DNA from: an uncultured delta proteobacterium
GTDB lineage: Bacteria > Desulfobacterota > Desulfobulbia > Desulfobulbales > Desulfurivibrionaceae
NCBI GenBank assembly: GCA_903869265.1
Contig: CAIPYE010000004.1
Coordinates: 1 to 64,000 of the forward strand
Direction: 5' to 3'
DNA length: 64,000 bases
Shown one piece after another: positions 50,231 through 59,335 of the stretch (the stretch's first letter is position 1; each line of letters begins with the position of its first letter). The notes below the pieces were generated by a model, which made no database searches, was not told where the DNA came from, and saw only the letters and a program-made list of their open reading frames with translations. The translations under genes were made by a program, and so were the position numbers.

Positions 50231-50770
50231 TCAGGGCAGATAGACGAGCAGTGCCCCGCTTTTTTCCCGGTCCTTTTTCTCCCAAAGATAGGCGAGGACC
50301 GCCCCGTCGTTTTTCATGATCTTGAGACGGGCCTCGATGACGTCCTTGAGCACGGATCCTTCCGGCGAATGGAGGCCTTTGCCGGTAATGACCAGGACGG
50401 TTTTCAGATGATTGCGCAGAGCCCGGGTCAGGAAATTCTCGGTTTTGGTTTCCGCCTCGGCAGCGGTGCAGCCATGGAGATCGATGCGATCCTGGGGCGG
50501 AGGGGAGTTTCTTATCGCGGTCTGTAGCGATTGCGCAGGGGTTGGCAGTTCCTCCTTTTCCGTGAGAATTTCCGCAAGGGTTGCGGCGGGAATCCCGGTT
50601 GCCAAGGCGCTGGCAAAACTTGGCGGGGTGGTGTTTTCCGGATCAGAGGAGAAGAGAACGCCCAGGTCATCGCTGACCGTCAGTTTGCGGAGGGGTTGTT
50701 TCCCGGATTTTTTCCCTGGGTGCTTGCTGGCGGAGACTGATGGCCGAGGGGAACGGTTCTGTTTGCGCAT
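50231..50770 (-). CDS. Smr-domain protein
   Basis: About 179 residues from ATG 50770. A basic, Pro-rich N-terminus is followed by a Smr domain (about 95-179) with DLHGCTAAEAE, LVITGKGLHSPEGSVLK and a final LVYLP strand. Stand-alone Smr proteins are nicking endonucleases or act in ribosome rescue. Frames upstream to 50908 lack conserved residues. Confidence 0.9.
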   Translation of the reverse strand: MRKQNRSPRPSVSASKHPGKKSGKQPLRKLTVSDDLGVLFSSDPENTTPPSFASALATGIPAATLAEILTEKEELPTPAQSLQTAIRNSPPPQDRIDLHGCTAAEAETKTENFLTRALRNHLKTVLVITGKGLHSPEGSVLKDVIEARLKIMKNDGAVLAYLWEKKDREKSGALLVYLP

Positions 50771-51085
50771 GGATTTTTGCAAGAGGGATAGGGGGTACGG
50801 ACGGAAATATTCTGTATCTTGAAGATATGCATAGCGTTTTTCTTGTGAAGAGACAAGAGGCAAAAAAATAATCCGGAAAAGGCAAGGGGAATAAGGGATT
50901 GCTGGCATCTCCCGCCAAGAGGCTAAAAAAAATCTGGTTTGCCTGTCGCATTCCTGTTACTCTTTTTCGAAAATATAGTGAATTTCCCTTATTTTTTTGA
51001 GGAGATAGTTTTACGCGCCCGGGTAATTTTTTGCGGGCGAGGGTACAGTTTTATAGCCGGACCGCAGACAAGGGGGCCCTGCCGC

Positions 51086-51955
51086 ATGGATAAACAGATA
51101 CATTTTATTGTGACCAGCGAACGGGGAGAAATTCGGTCGTTTGTTGTCTCCAAAAAAAACCTGAAGATCGTATTCTGGTTTTGTTGTTTTCTCATGCTTG
51201 GCAGCGGGTTCGGCTGGTTTTTTTCCGGAGAAAACTTCGTCCTGCGCGAGCGGGTTGCGACAATGCAAAAGAACCTGGCGGTCACCGTTGCTTTGAACAC
51301 CAGCATGCAGGCGCGAACAACCAAACAGGAGCAGGAGCAGCAGGCCTTGCTGAATGCGGCCCTGACCGACCTGAAACACAAGAGCCAGGTCATCGAATCG
51401 ATCCTCGCCTCGGTGGGGGTGAATCTCGAGGTGCATGAAAGCAAAAAAGGCGCGGGCGGACCTTTCACCCGGTTGCCGCAGGATTCGTATGCAGGTCTTA
51501 CCCTGAAGGTGGACCATTACCTGGACACCATTCAGTCCGTGCCTTTGGGGGCGCCGGTTCGGGGAACCATTACCTCCCAGTTCGGGGCACGGCTTGATCC
51601 CATTAACGGGGAGCCTGCCTTCCACAGTGGGGTGGATATCAGAAACAATCCTGGCACCAAAATCATTGCCCCGGCGGATGGCGTTGTCGTTGGCAAAGGC
51701 TATGATAACGGCCATGGCAATTTTATCGTAATTGATCATGGCAATAGATTTCAGACCAGTTATCTCCACCTTCAGAGGGATTTTGTCAAACAGGGCGATA
51801 CCGTGACCAGAGGGGAGGTCATCGGGCTGGTTGGCAACTCGGGGAGAAGCACGGGGTCTCATCTGCATTATGAAGTCAAATACCGGGATAAGTTGATCGA
51901 CCCGATGAAATTTATTCAGGTACACCCTCGTATTGCCGCAGTGTCGGCCAAATAG
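51086..51955 (+). CDS. M23 (LytM-type) peptidase, membrane-anchored
   Basis: About 289 residues from ATG 51086. A basic N-terminus and one membrane helix (about 27-48) are followed by a coiled coil (about 52-105) and a C-terminal M23 domain. FHSGVDI has the first zinc ligands and HLHYEV the last; GRSTGSHLHYE is the usual end motif. It should be a cell-wall endopeptidase or regulator of one. A bactofilin gene follows 72 bp later, a pairing common in this phylum and linked to cell shape. Confidence 0.92.
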   Translation: MDKQIHFIVTSERGEIRSFVVSKKNLKIVFWFCCFLMLGSGFGWFFSGENFVLRERVATMQKNLAVTVALNTSMQARTTKQEQEQQALLNAALTDLKHKSQVIESILASVGVNLEVHESKKGAGGPFTRLPQDSYAGLTLKVDHYLDTIQSVPLGAPVRGTITSQFGARLDPINGEPAFHSGVDIRNNPGTKIIAPADGVVVGKGYDNGHGNFIVIDHGNRFQTSYLHLQRDFVKQGDTVTRGEVIGLVGNSGRSTGSHLHYEVKYRDKLIDPMKFIQVHPRIAAVSAK

Positions 51956-52026
51956 GATACAGCATTGGGCCAGTGATGCAATTCCGGGTTTTTTGGCCGG
52001 AGTAAAATTCGCAGCAGGTGATTGAC

Positions 52027-52491
52027 ATGGGTTTTTTTAACAAGCAGGGCATCGGCGAGACAAAGTCGGAGATGATCACCAGCGTGATCGGCGCGGATAT
52101 GCAGATGGTGGGCGATATTTCGCTCAAGGGCAAGCTGCGGCTTGATGGCAAGGCCGAGGGCAATATCCGCGGGGAGTATCTTATCCTTGGGGAAACCGGG
52201 ACCATCTCCGGGGACATTGTGGTCAATACCTTTGTCTGTTCTGGCCGGGTCGAGGGCACGGTCAATGTTAAGAAGCTGTATGTGGTGAAAAGCGGTTTTA
52301 TCCAGGGCAAGGTCGAGACCATGGATCTGGCGGTGGAGTCCGGCGCTGTGCTCAACGGGGAAATCAAATCCCGAAGTCAGGAATTGCGACTGGTGCCCGG
52401 CGCGTCGTCTCCAGGAGCGGCGGATTGGGAGTCGATGAAAGAAGCCGCCGCTCAACCTCAGGTGAAAAAGAAGGGCGCTGCCCTCAAATAA
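52027..52491 (+). CDS. Bactofilin
   Basis: About 154 residues from ATG 52027 (AGGTG upstream). The central region (about 20-125) is a right-handed beta-helix of repeated hydrophobic-glycine turns (GDISLKGKLRLDGKAEGNIRG, GTISGDIVVNTFVCSG). Bactofilins polymerise without nucleotide into cytoskeletal filaments and often recruit M23 peptidases. The Pro/Ala/Lys tail is typical. GTG 52018 is an alternative start. Confidence 0.94.
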   Translation: MGFFNKQGIGETKSEMITSVIGADMQMVGDISLKGKLRLDGKAEGNIRGEYLILGETGTISGDIVVNTFVCSGRVEGTVNVKKLYVVKSGFIQGKVETMDLAVESGAVLNGEIKSRSQELRLVPGASSPGAADWESMKEAAAQPQVKKKGAALK

Positions 52492-52520
52492 TCAGCAGCC
52501 AAGAGTCCTGTCTCTGCTTG

Positions 52521-52553
52521 CCGCCATGCGAGATTCGTATGGCGGTTTTTTTT
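52521..52553 (+). terminator. Rho-independent terminator after bactofilin
   Basis: CCGCCAT (52521-52527) pairs with ATGGCGG (52539-52545), followed by eight T. It ends the M23-bactofilin unit. Confidence 0.85.
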
Positions 52554-52659
52554 ATTGCGAATCGCGAGGTGTTTGATTCAAGTCAAGGAAAAGACGGTGC
52601 TGGTCTCGTATGCTGGGGAGCAAAGAGATGCATTCAATCTGCCCACAGGAGGTGCTGCG

Positions 52660-52980
52660 ATGATGGAGAAAAAGAGTCTTGCCGAGACCAGGGTTTTTGA
52701 CAGCCGAAGCATGAAAAAGGTGCTGCTCCACGATTCGCCCTGGTTTCGGATTCTGAATTTCAACCTCAGCGCCGGACAGGTTTTTCCGGTGCATTTCCAT
52801 GAGACGGAAGGCCAGCTCTCCATTCAGGTGCTGGAAGGAACAGGGGAATTCCTCGGCAAGGACGAGCAGTCCATCCCGGCGCAGGCAGGGGATTTGCTGC
52901 TTTGCGACATCAGCGAGCCCCACGGCGTCCGGGCGCATACCGACCTGCGGATTCTGGTGACCATCGCCCCGCCGTTTTAA
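52660..52980 (+). CDS. Cupin-domain protein
   Basis: About 106 residues from ATG 52660, preceded by ACAGGAGGTG. FPVHFHETEGQLSIQVLEGTGEF is cupin motif 1 with the HxH...E metal ligands, and EPHGVRA is motif 2 with its His. A small single-domain metal cupin, function unknown. Frames upstream to 52555 run through the terminator and are rejected. The S4 gene follows 18 bp later. Confidence 0.9.
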   Translation: MMEKKSLAETRVFDSRSMKKVLLHDSPWFRILNFNLSAGQVFPVHFHETEGQLSIQVLEGTGEFLGKDEQSIPAQAGDLLLCDISEPHGVRAHTDLRILVTIAPPF

Positions 52981-52998
52981 AAAAAAGGAACACAGAGC

Positions 52999-53226
52999 AT
53001 GGGCAGACAGCAGGTGGCAGTGCGCGACGGGGTTATCCGGCTCGGTCAGTTACTTAAACTGGCCGGGGTGGTTGAGACCGGCGGAGAGGGCAAACTCCGG
53101 ATCCAAGAGGGCGAGGCAAAGGTCAACGGCGAGGTGGAAACCCGGCGTGGCCGTCAGCTGGTGCCTGGAGATCTGGTGGAGTTTGCTGGGGAGATCTTGG
53201 AAATTGTTGTGAAGGGTGGCGATTAG
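52999..53226 (+). CDS. S4-domain RNA-binding protein (YbcJ-like)
   Basis: A 75-residue stand-alone S4 domain: IRLGQLLKLAGVVETGGEGK, then EAKVNGEVETRRGRQLVPGD, the standard alphaL S4 motif. YbcJ-type proteins bind RNA, possibly ribosomal. Its 3' end overlaps the macro-domain gene by 4 bp in convergent orientation. Confidence 0.92.
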   Translation: MGRQQVAVRDGVIRLGQLLKLAGVVETGGEGKLRIQEGEAKVNGEVETRRGRQLVPGDLVEFAGEILEIVVKGGD

Positions 53227-53744
53227 GGCTCTGTCAGGGCTTTCTCGTACGCCAGCCGTGTGTCGCTGTTGAAGCAAACAAAAAGGACGCGGGCGAGATT
53301 TTCGTTTTCCGCCAGGGCTCGCCGCGCCTCTTGGATGGCAATGCGGGCCGCCTCTTCTTTGGGATAGCCATAGACCCCGGTGCTGATCGCGGGAAAGGCG
53401 ACACTCCGCAGGCCATGTTCCCGAACAAGGGAAAAACAGTTCCGGTAGCAACGGGCCAGCAGCTCCGGCTCCCTCTGGGTTCCGCCGCGCCAGACCGGCC
53501 CCACCGTGTGGATGACCCAGGCGGCTGGCAGGTTGTAGCCCTTGGTGATCCTCGCCTCGCCCGTGGGGCAGCCGCCAAGGGTCCGGCATTGGGCAAGCAG
53601 TTCCGGTCCGGCGACCCGGTGGATGGCGCCGTCGACCCCGCCGCCGCCAAGCAGCGAATTGTTCGCCGCGTTCACGATGGCATCCGCCTGGATCCCGGTG
53701 ATATCCTCTTCCGTTAATTGAATTCTACTGTCTGTCATGCGCAC
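53223..53744 (-). CDS. Macro-domain O-acetyl-ADP-ribose deacetylase-like protein
   Basis: A 173-residue macro domain. DAIVNAANNSLLGGGGVDGAIH is the ADP-ribose-binding loop with the catalytic Asn and Asp, and ISTGVYGYP is the second loop. It is closest to YmdB-type proteins, which hydrolyse O-acetyl-ADP-ribose and influence RNase III. Confidence 0.94.
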   Translation of the reverse strand: MRMTDSRIQLTEEDITGIQADAIVNAANNSLLGGGGVDGAIHRVAGPELLAQCRTLGGCPTGEARITKGYNLPAAWVIHTVGPVWRGGTQREPELLARCYRNCFSLVREHGLRSVAFPAISTGVYGYPKEEAARIAIQEARRALAENENLARVLFVCFNSDTRLAYEKALTEP

Positions 53745-53761
53745 TTATCTCTGCCAGTTGC

Positions 53762-54247
53762 TCAAGGAAAACCACCTTCGCGACCGGTGACCTTATTGTA
53801 CAGGGTGTTGAACGGGGTGTAGATTTCGACCTCCCTATCCGCTCCCAGCCGCACCGTGCTCCATTCCTGGGGCGAGTACCAGATGCCGATTTCCTCCCCT
53901 TCCGCCGTGCGGATCACCTTGCCGTGATATCTGGTCTGGAGGTTGCGATGGGGATTGTCGATCACCTCCATCCAGCCTTGCAGCTTCTTTTCCGTCAGGT
54001 CCACCGGAATCCAAAACTCTTTCTTGAGACGATATTCCGGCCTGACCCCCAGGATTGCCAGGGGGAAATTCTCGGGGCCGCTGTAGTAGTAAGTGTAGCC
54101 CGGCAAGGGGTGATATGCTTCCAGGGCATCATTAATGCGAAAATCCTCATGGAAAACGTAGGCTGGCCGGCCGCAGGCGGCAACGAGCAGGAGCAGGGGC
54201 AGCAGGGCGATGAGCTTGCAGGAATACTGTTTTGTCCAAGAGTGCAT
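53762..54247 (-). CDS. Hypothetical lipoprotein
   Basis: A 161-residue protein with a lipoprotein signal (LLLLVAACGR, C25). The mature part is Tyr/Pro-rich (HPLPGYTYYYSGPENFP) and beta-rich, with no family recognised. Its ATG is preceded by a GAGGAGGACT-like site. It lies 18 bp downstream of nothing related; the terminator at 54315-54351 sits behind its promoter. Confidence 0.75.
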   Translation of the reverse strand: MHSWTKQYSCKLIALLPLLLLVAACGRPAYVFHEDFRINDALEAYHPLPGYTYYYSGPENFPLAILGVRPEYRLKKEFWIPVDLTEKKLQGWMEVIDNPHRNLQTRYHGKVIRTAEGEEIGIWYSPQEWSTVRLGADREVEIYTPFNTLYNKVTGREGGFP

Positions 54248-54314
54248 GGCGAGTCCTCCTCTCGAGTAGGGCTTTTGTTAAATTATATGCAGAAAGAGGG
54301 GGATACGGGGCAAT

Positions 54315-54351
54315 AAAAAAAGGCAGATCCCTTTCGGAATCCGCCTTTTTT
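54315..54351. terminator. Bidirectional rho-independent terminator
   Basis: AAAAAAGGC...GCCTTTTTT with inner GATCC/GGAATC arms. T runs follow the stem on both strands, so it can end the aldolase gene leftward and any rightward transcript. Confidence 0.85.
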
Positions 54352-54371
54352 GCAAGCTGGGTTGGGGAAAC

Positions 54372-55322
54372 TCAGATACCAGCGGCGGCGCTGGTCATCT
54401 GGTCGTAAAATTCGGTGATCTGGTTTTTCTTGTCGGATTCCATGCAGGCCATGGCCGCCCTGGGATGCTGGTTCATAACCCCGCCGACCATGTAGGGGAT
54501 GAAATAGCCCCAGTCGATTTTTTCCCGCCAGGGGAGAATCTCCTCTTCGATGACCTTGATGAGCGGACGCACATTGAACTTGGGGTTTTTGAGAAAGGAG
54601 AGCAGCAGTTCCGTGGGGCAGTTGCCTGCGCCGCGCCCCATGCCGTACAGGGTGGCGTCCAGATAGTTGATCCCGCAGATCACGGAGGAGATGGTGTTGG
54701 CAAAGGCCAGCTGCTGGTTGTTGTGGGCGTGGATGCCGATGGTCTTGCCGGGTAGCCGCTCCATGTATTTTTTGGCCAGCAGCTCGATGTCTTCCTGGTA
54801 GAAGGCGCCGAAGCTGTCCACCAGATAGATGACCGGCACCCGGCTTTTTGCCAGGTCGTCAAGCCCTTCTTCCAGCTCCCGCGGGCCCACGGTGGAGACG
54901 GCCATCAGATTGATCGTCGTTTCGTAGCCCTTGTCCTGGCAGTGGTGGGCCAGGGCGATGGCCTTGTCGATCTGGTGGACGTAGCAGGCCACCCGCACCA
55001 TGTCGAGCACGCTCTCCTTTTGGGGGCGGATATCGTTGTAGTCGATGCGGCCGATGTCGGCCATGGCCGAGAACTTGATCTTTTTTTCGCTGTCGCCGAT
55101 GATGCGCAGCAGATCATCCTCGGCGCAGAATTTCCAGGGGCCGACCTCGGTGCGGGAAAAGGCGGATTCGGAGCTGAGGTAGCCGATCTCCATGTAGTCG
55201 ACCCCGGCCTCGCTCAGTCCCTGATAGACAGCGCGGACGAACTTGTCGTCAAACTGCCATTTGTTCATCAAGCCGCCGTCGCGGACAGTACAGTCGATAA
55301 CCTTGATTTCCGGTCTGAACAT
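54372..55322 (-). CDS. DRE-TIM aldolase/HMG-CoA-lyase-like protein
   Basis: About 316 residues from ATG 55322 (AAGGAG 9 bp upstream). The (alpha/beta)8 barrel opens with VIDCTVRDGGLMNKW, a DRE-TIM metallolyase motif with DRDGG variant, and later has GIHAHNNQQLAF with the metal-binding HxH. It is related to 4-hydroxy-2-oxovalerate aldolases but often occurs in polysaccharide or nucleotide-sugar loci. Here the neighbour is a KDPG-aldolase-like gene, so a sugar-acid role is possible. Frames upstream are rejected. Confidence 0.88.
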   Translation of the reverse strand: MFRPEIKVIDCTVRDGGLMNKWQFDDKFVRAVYQGLSEAGVDYMEIGYLSSESAFSRTEVGPWKFCAEDDLLRIIGDSEKKIKFSAMADIGRIDYNDIRPQKESVLDMVRVACYVHQIDKAIALAHHCQDKGYETTINLMAVSTVGPRELEEGLDDLAKSRVPVIYLVDSFGAFYQEDIELLAKKYMERLPGKTIGIHAHNNQQLAFANTISSVICGINYLDATLYGMGRGAGNCPTELLLSFLKNPKFNVRPLIKVIEEEILPWREKIDWGYFIPYMVGGVMNQHPRAAMACMESDKKNQITEFYDQMTSAAAGI

Positions 55323-55474
55323 GGGGGAATTCTCCTTGAAAAAGACGTAGGCCGTTGTTTCAGAATATCTCTTACATTGGATATCGTAAGCGGCATAAGG
55401 AGCCGTAACGAAGCAGCCAGAAATGCAGAGGTTATTGCGCAACGGCTCCTAAATTTACCAAGTAAAGGAGGAGA

Positions 55475-56104
55475 TCATACCCGATCTTTTGCGGCCAGGC
55501 AATGCTCAATGAAATTTTTCACGTTTTGCCCGATATGGGCAAGGTCCTTCTCCCGCAGGGCCTTGGTGCCGAAGAGGCTGGTGGATACCCCCACCGCTGC
55601 GGCGCCTGCGGCAAAGTATTCGGCAAGATTGGCAAGGCTCACCCCGCCTACGGCAACGAGTCGGAGGTGGTCGAAAGGCCCCAGAAGATCCTTGAGGTAC
55701 TGGGGGCCGCCCATGGCGCCGCAGGGGAAGACCTTGACCAGATCTGCCCCGGCGGTCCAGGCACCGTACACCTCGGTGGGGGTCAGCGCTCCGGCGACAA
55801 TGGGGATGCCCTCTGCCTTGGCGTACTCGATTACTTCGAGGTCAAGATTGGGGGTGACGAGAAACATGGCCCCGGCCCCCACGGCTCGCTGGGCTTCTTC
55901 GAGATTGCGGATGGTGCCCATGCCCAGCAGCTTGCCACTCGGTACGGCTGGGCGGTATTCGGCAACGATCTTTTCGGCGTCCGGGGTGTTCATGGTGACC
56001 TCCATGGCCGTGAGCCCGGCGGCAAAGGAGATCTGCATGACCTCGCCGAAGAAATCGCCCTCCACCCCCCGCAGTATGCCGATTACCGGGACATTAAGCT
56101 CCAT
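55475..56104 (-). CDS. eda: KDPG/KDPGal aldolase (Eda family)
   Basis: About 209 residues from ATG 56104 (GGAG 6 bp upstream). VPVIGILRG, then MEVTMNTPDAE with the conserved Glu, GTIRNLEEA, and DLVKVFPCGAMGGPQYL with the Schiff-base Lys near 128 mark the class I KHG/KDPG aldolase family. It splits 2-keto-3-deoxy-6-phosphogluconate or a relative. The upstream region is the structured repeat copy 2, so promoter elements may derive from it. Confidence 0.92.
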   Translation of the reverse strand: MELNVPVIGILRGVEGDFFGEVMQISFAAGLTAMEVTMNTPDAEKIVAEYRPAVPSGKLLGMGTIRNLEEAQRAVGAGAMFLVTPNLDLEVIEYAKAEGIPIVAGALTPTEVYGAWTAGADLVKVFPCGAMGGPQYLKDLLGPFDHLRLVAVGGVSLANLAEYFAAGAAAVGVSTSLFGTKALREKDLAHIGQNVKNFIEHCLAAKDRV

Positions 56105-56121
56105 GATTCGCTCCATTTGTT

Positions 56122-56320
56122 TTTCTGTTCATTTCTTTGCGTGCCCAAAGAAACGAACCAAAGAAAGGGCACCCGTGCCCCTTGTCCCGCCTTTGGCGGG
56201 ATGCCCTGCGCTCCTTGATGCTGCCGGGAGTTTGCAAACTCGGCGTCGCCTCAAACAGTGCAAACTCCTTTTGCGGCAGCCTCTGCGGTGCTCGGCTGCG
56301 GGTCAATGGGATTTTAACTG
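56122..56320. repeat. Dispersed structured repeat, copy 2 (left part)
   Basis: About 200 bp match the first part of the element at 31304-31711: the TTTCTTTG/CAAAGAAA end hairpin (loop CGTGCC), GGGCACCC, CCCGCC...GGCGGG and the GCAAACTCGG...CAGTGCAAACTCC region. The right end with its long hairpin is missing. It lies immediately upstream of eda and downstream of hrpB's stop. Confidence 0.75.
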
Positions 56321-56409
56321 CCTTAACAGCATCGGCAGAATTTTTCACCGAGCTATTGTACCACGCAGGAGATGAAGCGCATCAAGGATTTGCCTCCCGC
56401 AAGTCCCGC

Positions 56410-58929
56410 CTATTTGCGCGGCTTGATCCGGCTGGTGGGCTGGGCCTGCCAGGGGTCGTCCGGCCAATGGTGTTTGGGATAGCGGCCTCGGAGCTCTTTT
56501 TTCACTTGATGGTATGCGGTTTCCCAGAAGCCGCGCAGATCCTGGGTGATCTGCATGGGCCGCTGGGCCGGGGAGAGCAGGTGGAGGAGCACCGGGATCG
56601 TGTTGTTGCAGACTTTAGGAGTATCGGCCAGCCCGAACATCTCCTGGAGGCGCACCGCCAGAACCGGGGGCTCGCCCGGAGTATAGCGCAGCTTGATCCG
56701 TGAGCCGCTGGGCACGGTGAGGTGGGTGGGGGCCTCGCGGTCCAGCTGGCTCTGCTGTTGCCAGTCGAGTCTGGCCGCAAGGATGGCGAAGAGATCAAGT
56801 TTCTTGAGATGTTCCACGCTGCGCATCCCGATGAGATAGGGAGGGAGCCACTGCTCAAGGGTTTCGAGCAGGCAGATATCGGAGACCTCCGGCCAACCCG
56901 CCTCCGGTTGCCAGAGCCGCATGCTTTCCATCCGTGCCTGCAACTCCCTGGCCTTGTCGCTCCAAGGCAGGGCCGTTAGGCCAAGGCTGCGAATGCCTGA
57001 GAGCAGGGCGGTCAGCACCGCCTCGGCAGAAGGTTTCGTCAGAGGGCTCGTTTCCAGAACAAGCTCATCCAGCCGCACAAGGCGCTGGGACTTTACCGCA
57101 TTGCTCTGTTCATCCCAGAAGACCTTTTCCTCCCGGTGCAGCCGGTCAGGGAACAGGGAGAGCAGAGAGTCCTTAGCCAGGGGGGCGGCGAGAAAGATTC
57201 TCCCTTCGGTTTTTCCCGCGTCCAGTTCGGCCACTGCCAGATATTCGCAGGCAGCGAGGCGGTCGTGGACAGGGAGCAGTGCGCCTCGGCCGGAGGTCAG
57301 TTTGTATTGGCACTTGCCCTCGGTTCGGCGCTGACCGATCCGGTCTGGAAAGGCCAGGGCCAGGAGTTCGCCCGCCGTTGTCTCGTGGATTTTGCCCCTG
57401 GCGAGTTTTGGCAGATGCTCCCGGAGCTGCCTGCTGGTCTGAATCACCCTGCGGCAACCATCAATGTCCGCATCCAGGGCTTTGGCCGCCGCGGCACCAT
57501 CGTTGCGAAAGGCTGCCAGGGCGTGGAGCCGGTCTTCAATATCCGCCGACCGGTCCCGCCCCTTGATGATGTCCCGCTCCGAGAGGAGGGCCGCGAGGTC
57601 GCAGGCCAGATCGGTTGCCCCATGTTTTGCCGCAATAAGCAGCATGTGGCCGAGGCGTGGGTGGGCCGGAAGCTCGGCCATCTTCTGGCCAAGGGGGGTG
57701 ATGCGGCCCTGAAAGTCCAAGGCCCCGAGAGCCAGCAGCACGGATTGTGCCTGGGCGAAATGTCCGGTTGGCGGCGGATCGAGCCAGCGCAAGGGTTCTG
57801 GGTCATGCACCCCCCAGCGGGCCAGGTCCAGGACCAGCTGGCTCAGGTCGGCGGCCAGAATTTCCGGCGGGTCGAAGGGCTTGAGGCCATGGTCTTCCCC
57901 CAGGCTCCACAATCGGTAACAGTACCCCGGACCAAGGCGTCCGGCCCGACCGGCGCGCTGGGTGGCCGAGGCGTGGGAGATGCGCTGGGTGGTGAGGCGA
58001 CTCAGGCCGCTGTTGGGATCGAATTGCGGACTCCTTTTCCAGCCGCAGTCTACCACGGTGTGGATGCCCTCGATGGTGATGCTCGTCTCGGCGATGGGCG
58101 TGGCCAGGATGATGCGCCGTTTGCCCTCCCGGTCCGGCTGCACCGCGGCGGTTTGGGCACCGAGGCTCAGGTCGCCGTACAGGGGGTGGATGGCAATTTC
58201 GTTTGCGGGTAGATTTGCGCTCAGCAGTGCCTGGGTAAACCGGATCTCGGCACCGCCGGGGAGAAAGGCCAGGATATCGCCCGGCTGCTCGGCCAGGGCC
58301 TTGCGGATGGCTGCGGCCATCTGTTTGGCGATCTCGCGGGGCTGGGCCAATTGTCCTCCCCGGCCATACTCCACGCCTACGGGATAACTCTGGCCTGTGC
58401 CCAAAACCACCGGGGCGTTGTCAAGCAGCCGACTGACTGCCCCGATATCCAGGGTGGCGGACATGACCAGGAGTTTGAGGTCATCCCGCAGGCCGGACAT
58501 CACATCCAAGCAGAGGGCCAGGGCCAGGTCGGCTTGCAGGCTGCGTTCGTGGAACTCGTCAAAAATCACCAGCCCCACCCCGGCCAGCTCAGGATCGCTC
58601 TGTAACCGGCGCGTAAGCACTCCTTCGGTAACCACCTCCACCCTGGTTGCCGGCGAAACCTTTGCCTCAAAGCGGACCCGGTAACCCACGGTCTGGCCGA
58701 CCTCCTCGCCCAATTGCCGGGCCATGAAGGTCGCGGCCAGCCGGGCCGCAAGCCTGCGCGGTTCGAGGAGCAAAATGGTCCGCCCTGCCAGCCAGGGCTC
58801 ATCGAGCAGGGCCAGGGGCGCCACCGTGGTCTTGCCCGAACCGGGGGGGGCGGAAAGCACCACAGCCTCGCGGCTGGCCAGTTGTGCCTGCAGTTGCGGC
58901 AGGACTTCATGGATGGGGAGAGTTATGAT
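56410..58929 (-). CDS. hrpB: ATP-dependent DEAH-box helicase HrpB
   Basis: About 839 residues. Walker A APPGSGKTTVAPLALL, DEFHERS (DEAH-like motif II), SATLD, later ATPIAETSITI and QRAGRAGRLGPG are DExH helicase motifs, and the C-terminal part is the HrpB extension. The first conserved residues (LPIHEVLPQLQ) lie upstream of GTG 58863, with no ATG, GTG or TTG before them. AAAGGA precedes ATC 58929/ATA 58926, so a rare start codon is possible; 58863 is the conservative start. Confidence 0.92.
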   Translation of the reverse strand: MITLPIHEVLPQLQAQLASREAVVLSAPPGSGKTTVAPLALLDEPWLAGRTILLLEPRRLAARLAATFMARQLGEEVGQTVGYRVRFEAKVSPATRVEVVTEGVLTRRLQSDPELAGVGLVIFDEFHERSLQADLALALCLDVMSGLRDDLKLLVMSATLDIGAVSRLLDNAPVVLGTGQSYPVGVEYGRGGQLAQPREIAKQMAAAIRKALAEQPGDILAFLPGGAEIRFTQALLSANLPANEIAIHPLYGDLSLGAQTAAVQPDREGKRRIILATPIAETSITIEGIHTVVDCGWKRSPQFDPNSGLSRLTTQRISHASATQRAGRAGRLGPGYCYRLWSLGEDHGLKPFDPPEILAADLSQLVLDLARWGVHDPEPLRWLDPPPTGHFAQAQSVLLALGALDFQGRITPLGQKMAELPAHPRLGHMLLIAAKHGATDLACDLAALLSERDIIKGRDRSADIEDRLHALAAFRNDGAAAAKALDADIDGCRRVIQTSRQLREHLPKLARGKIHETTAGELLALAFPDRIGQRRTEGKCQYKLTSGRGALLPVHDRLAACEYLAVAELDAGKTEGRIFLAAPLAKDSLLSLFPDRLHREEKVFWDEQSNAVKSQRLVRLDELVLETSPLTKPSAEAVLTALLSGIRSLGLTALPWSDKARELQARMESMRLWQPEAGWPEVSDICLLETLEQWLPPYLIGMRSVEHLKKLDLFAILAARLDWQQQSQLDREAPTHLTVPSGSRIKLRYTPGEPPVLAVRLQEMFGLADTPKVCNNTIPVLLHLLSPAQRPMQITQDLRGFWETAYHQVKKELRGRYPKHHWPDDPWQAQPTSRIKPRK

Positions 58930-59335
58930 GGAGGTTCCTTTCAGTGTCTGGGGAATCTCGCCCCATGGGCCACAATCGCAGGGCAGGCAGCGACGCCTTT
59001 AGGTCTCTTCGGTCGCCACGCAATAAATTTTCACAAATGTTGCTTTTATACTATTGTTTTATTTTCCGCCACGCAAGGCTGCGGATTGTGGCCGCGGATC
59101 GCGGTCTTTTGCCATCTCCGTTGCAATCCACCCATCGGCAGGGGAGGTGCAATCAACCAGGGCGCGTCTCAGCACCCCCCCCGTCCGGCGATGAAGGCGA
59201 ATTTTCATGGGACCGGCCATTATCGGACAAATTTTATGATAATTTTTCTCCACATGGTATAAAGGAAGTGGAAGGTGTGGCTAGGGCGGTGCTTCATTCA
59301 GGCCCTGTAGTTCCCCCCTGTCTCGGAGGCCAGTC
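58930..59335. other. Intergenic region, divergent, with hairpins
   Basis: About 400 bp between hrpB and the PhnD-like gene. CCGCGGATCGCGG-type symmetry (around 59090) and a TTTTATACTATTG stretch that could be part of a promoter are visible. GGAGG precedes the ATG at 59336. No riboswitch, tRNA or small gene was recognised. Confidence 0.3.
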
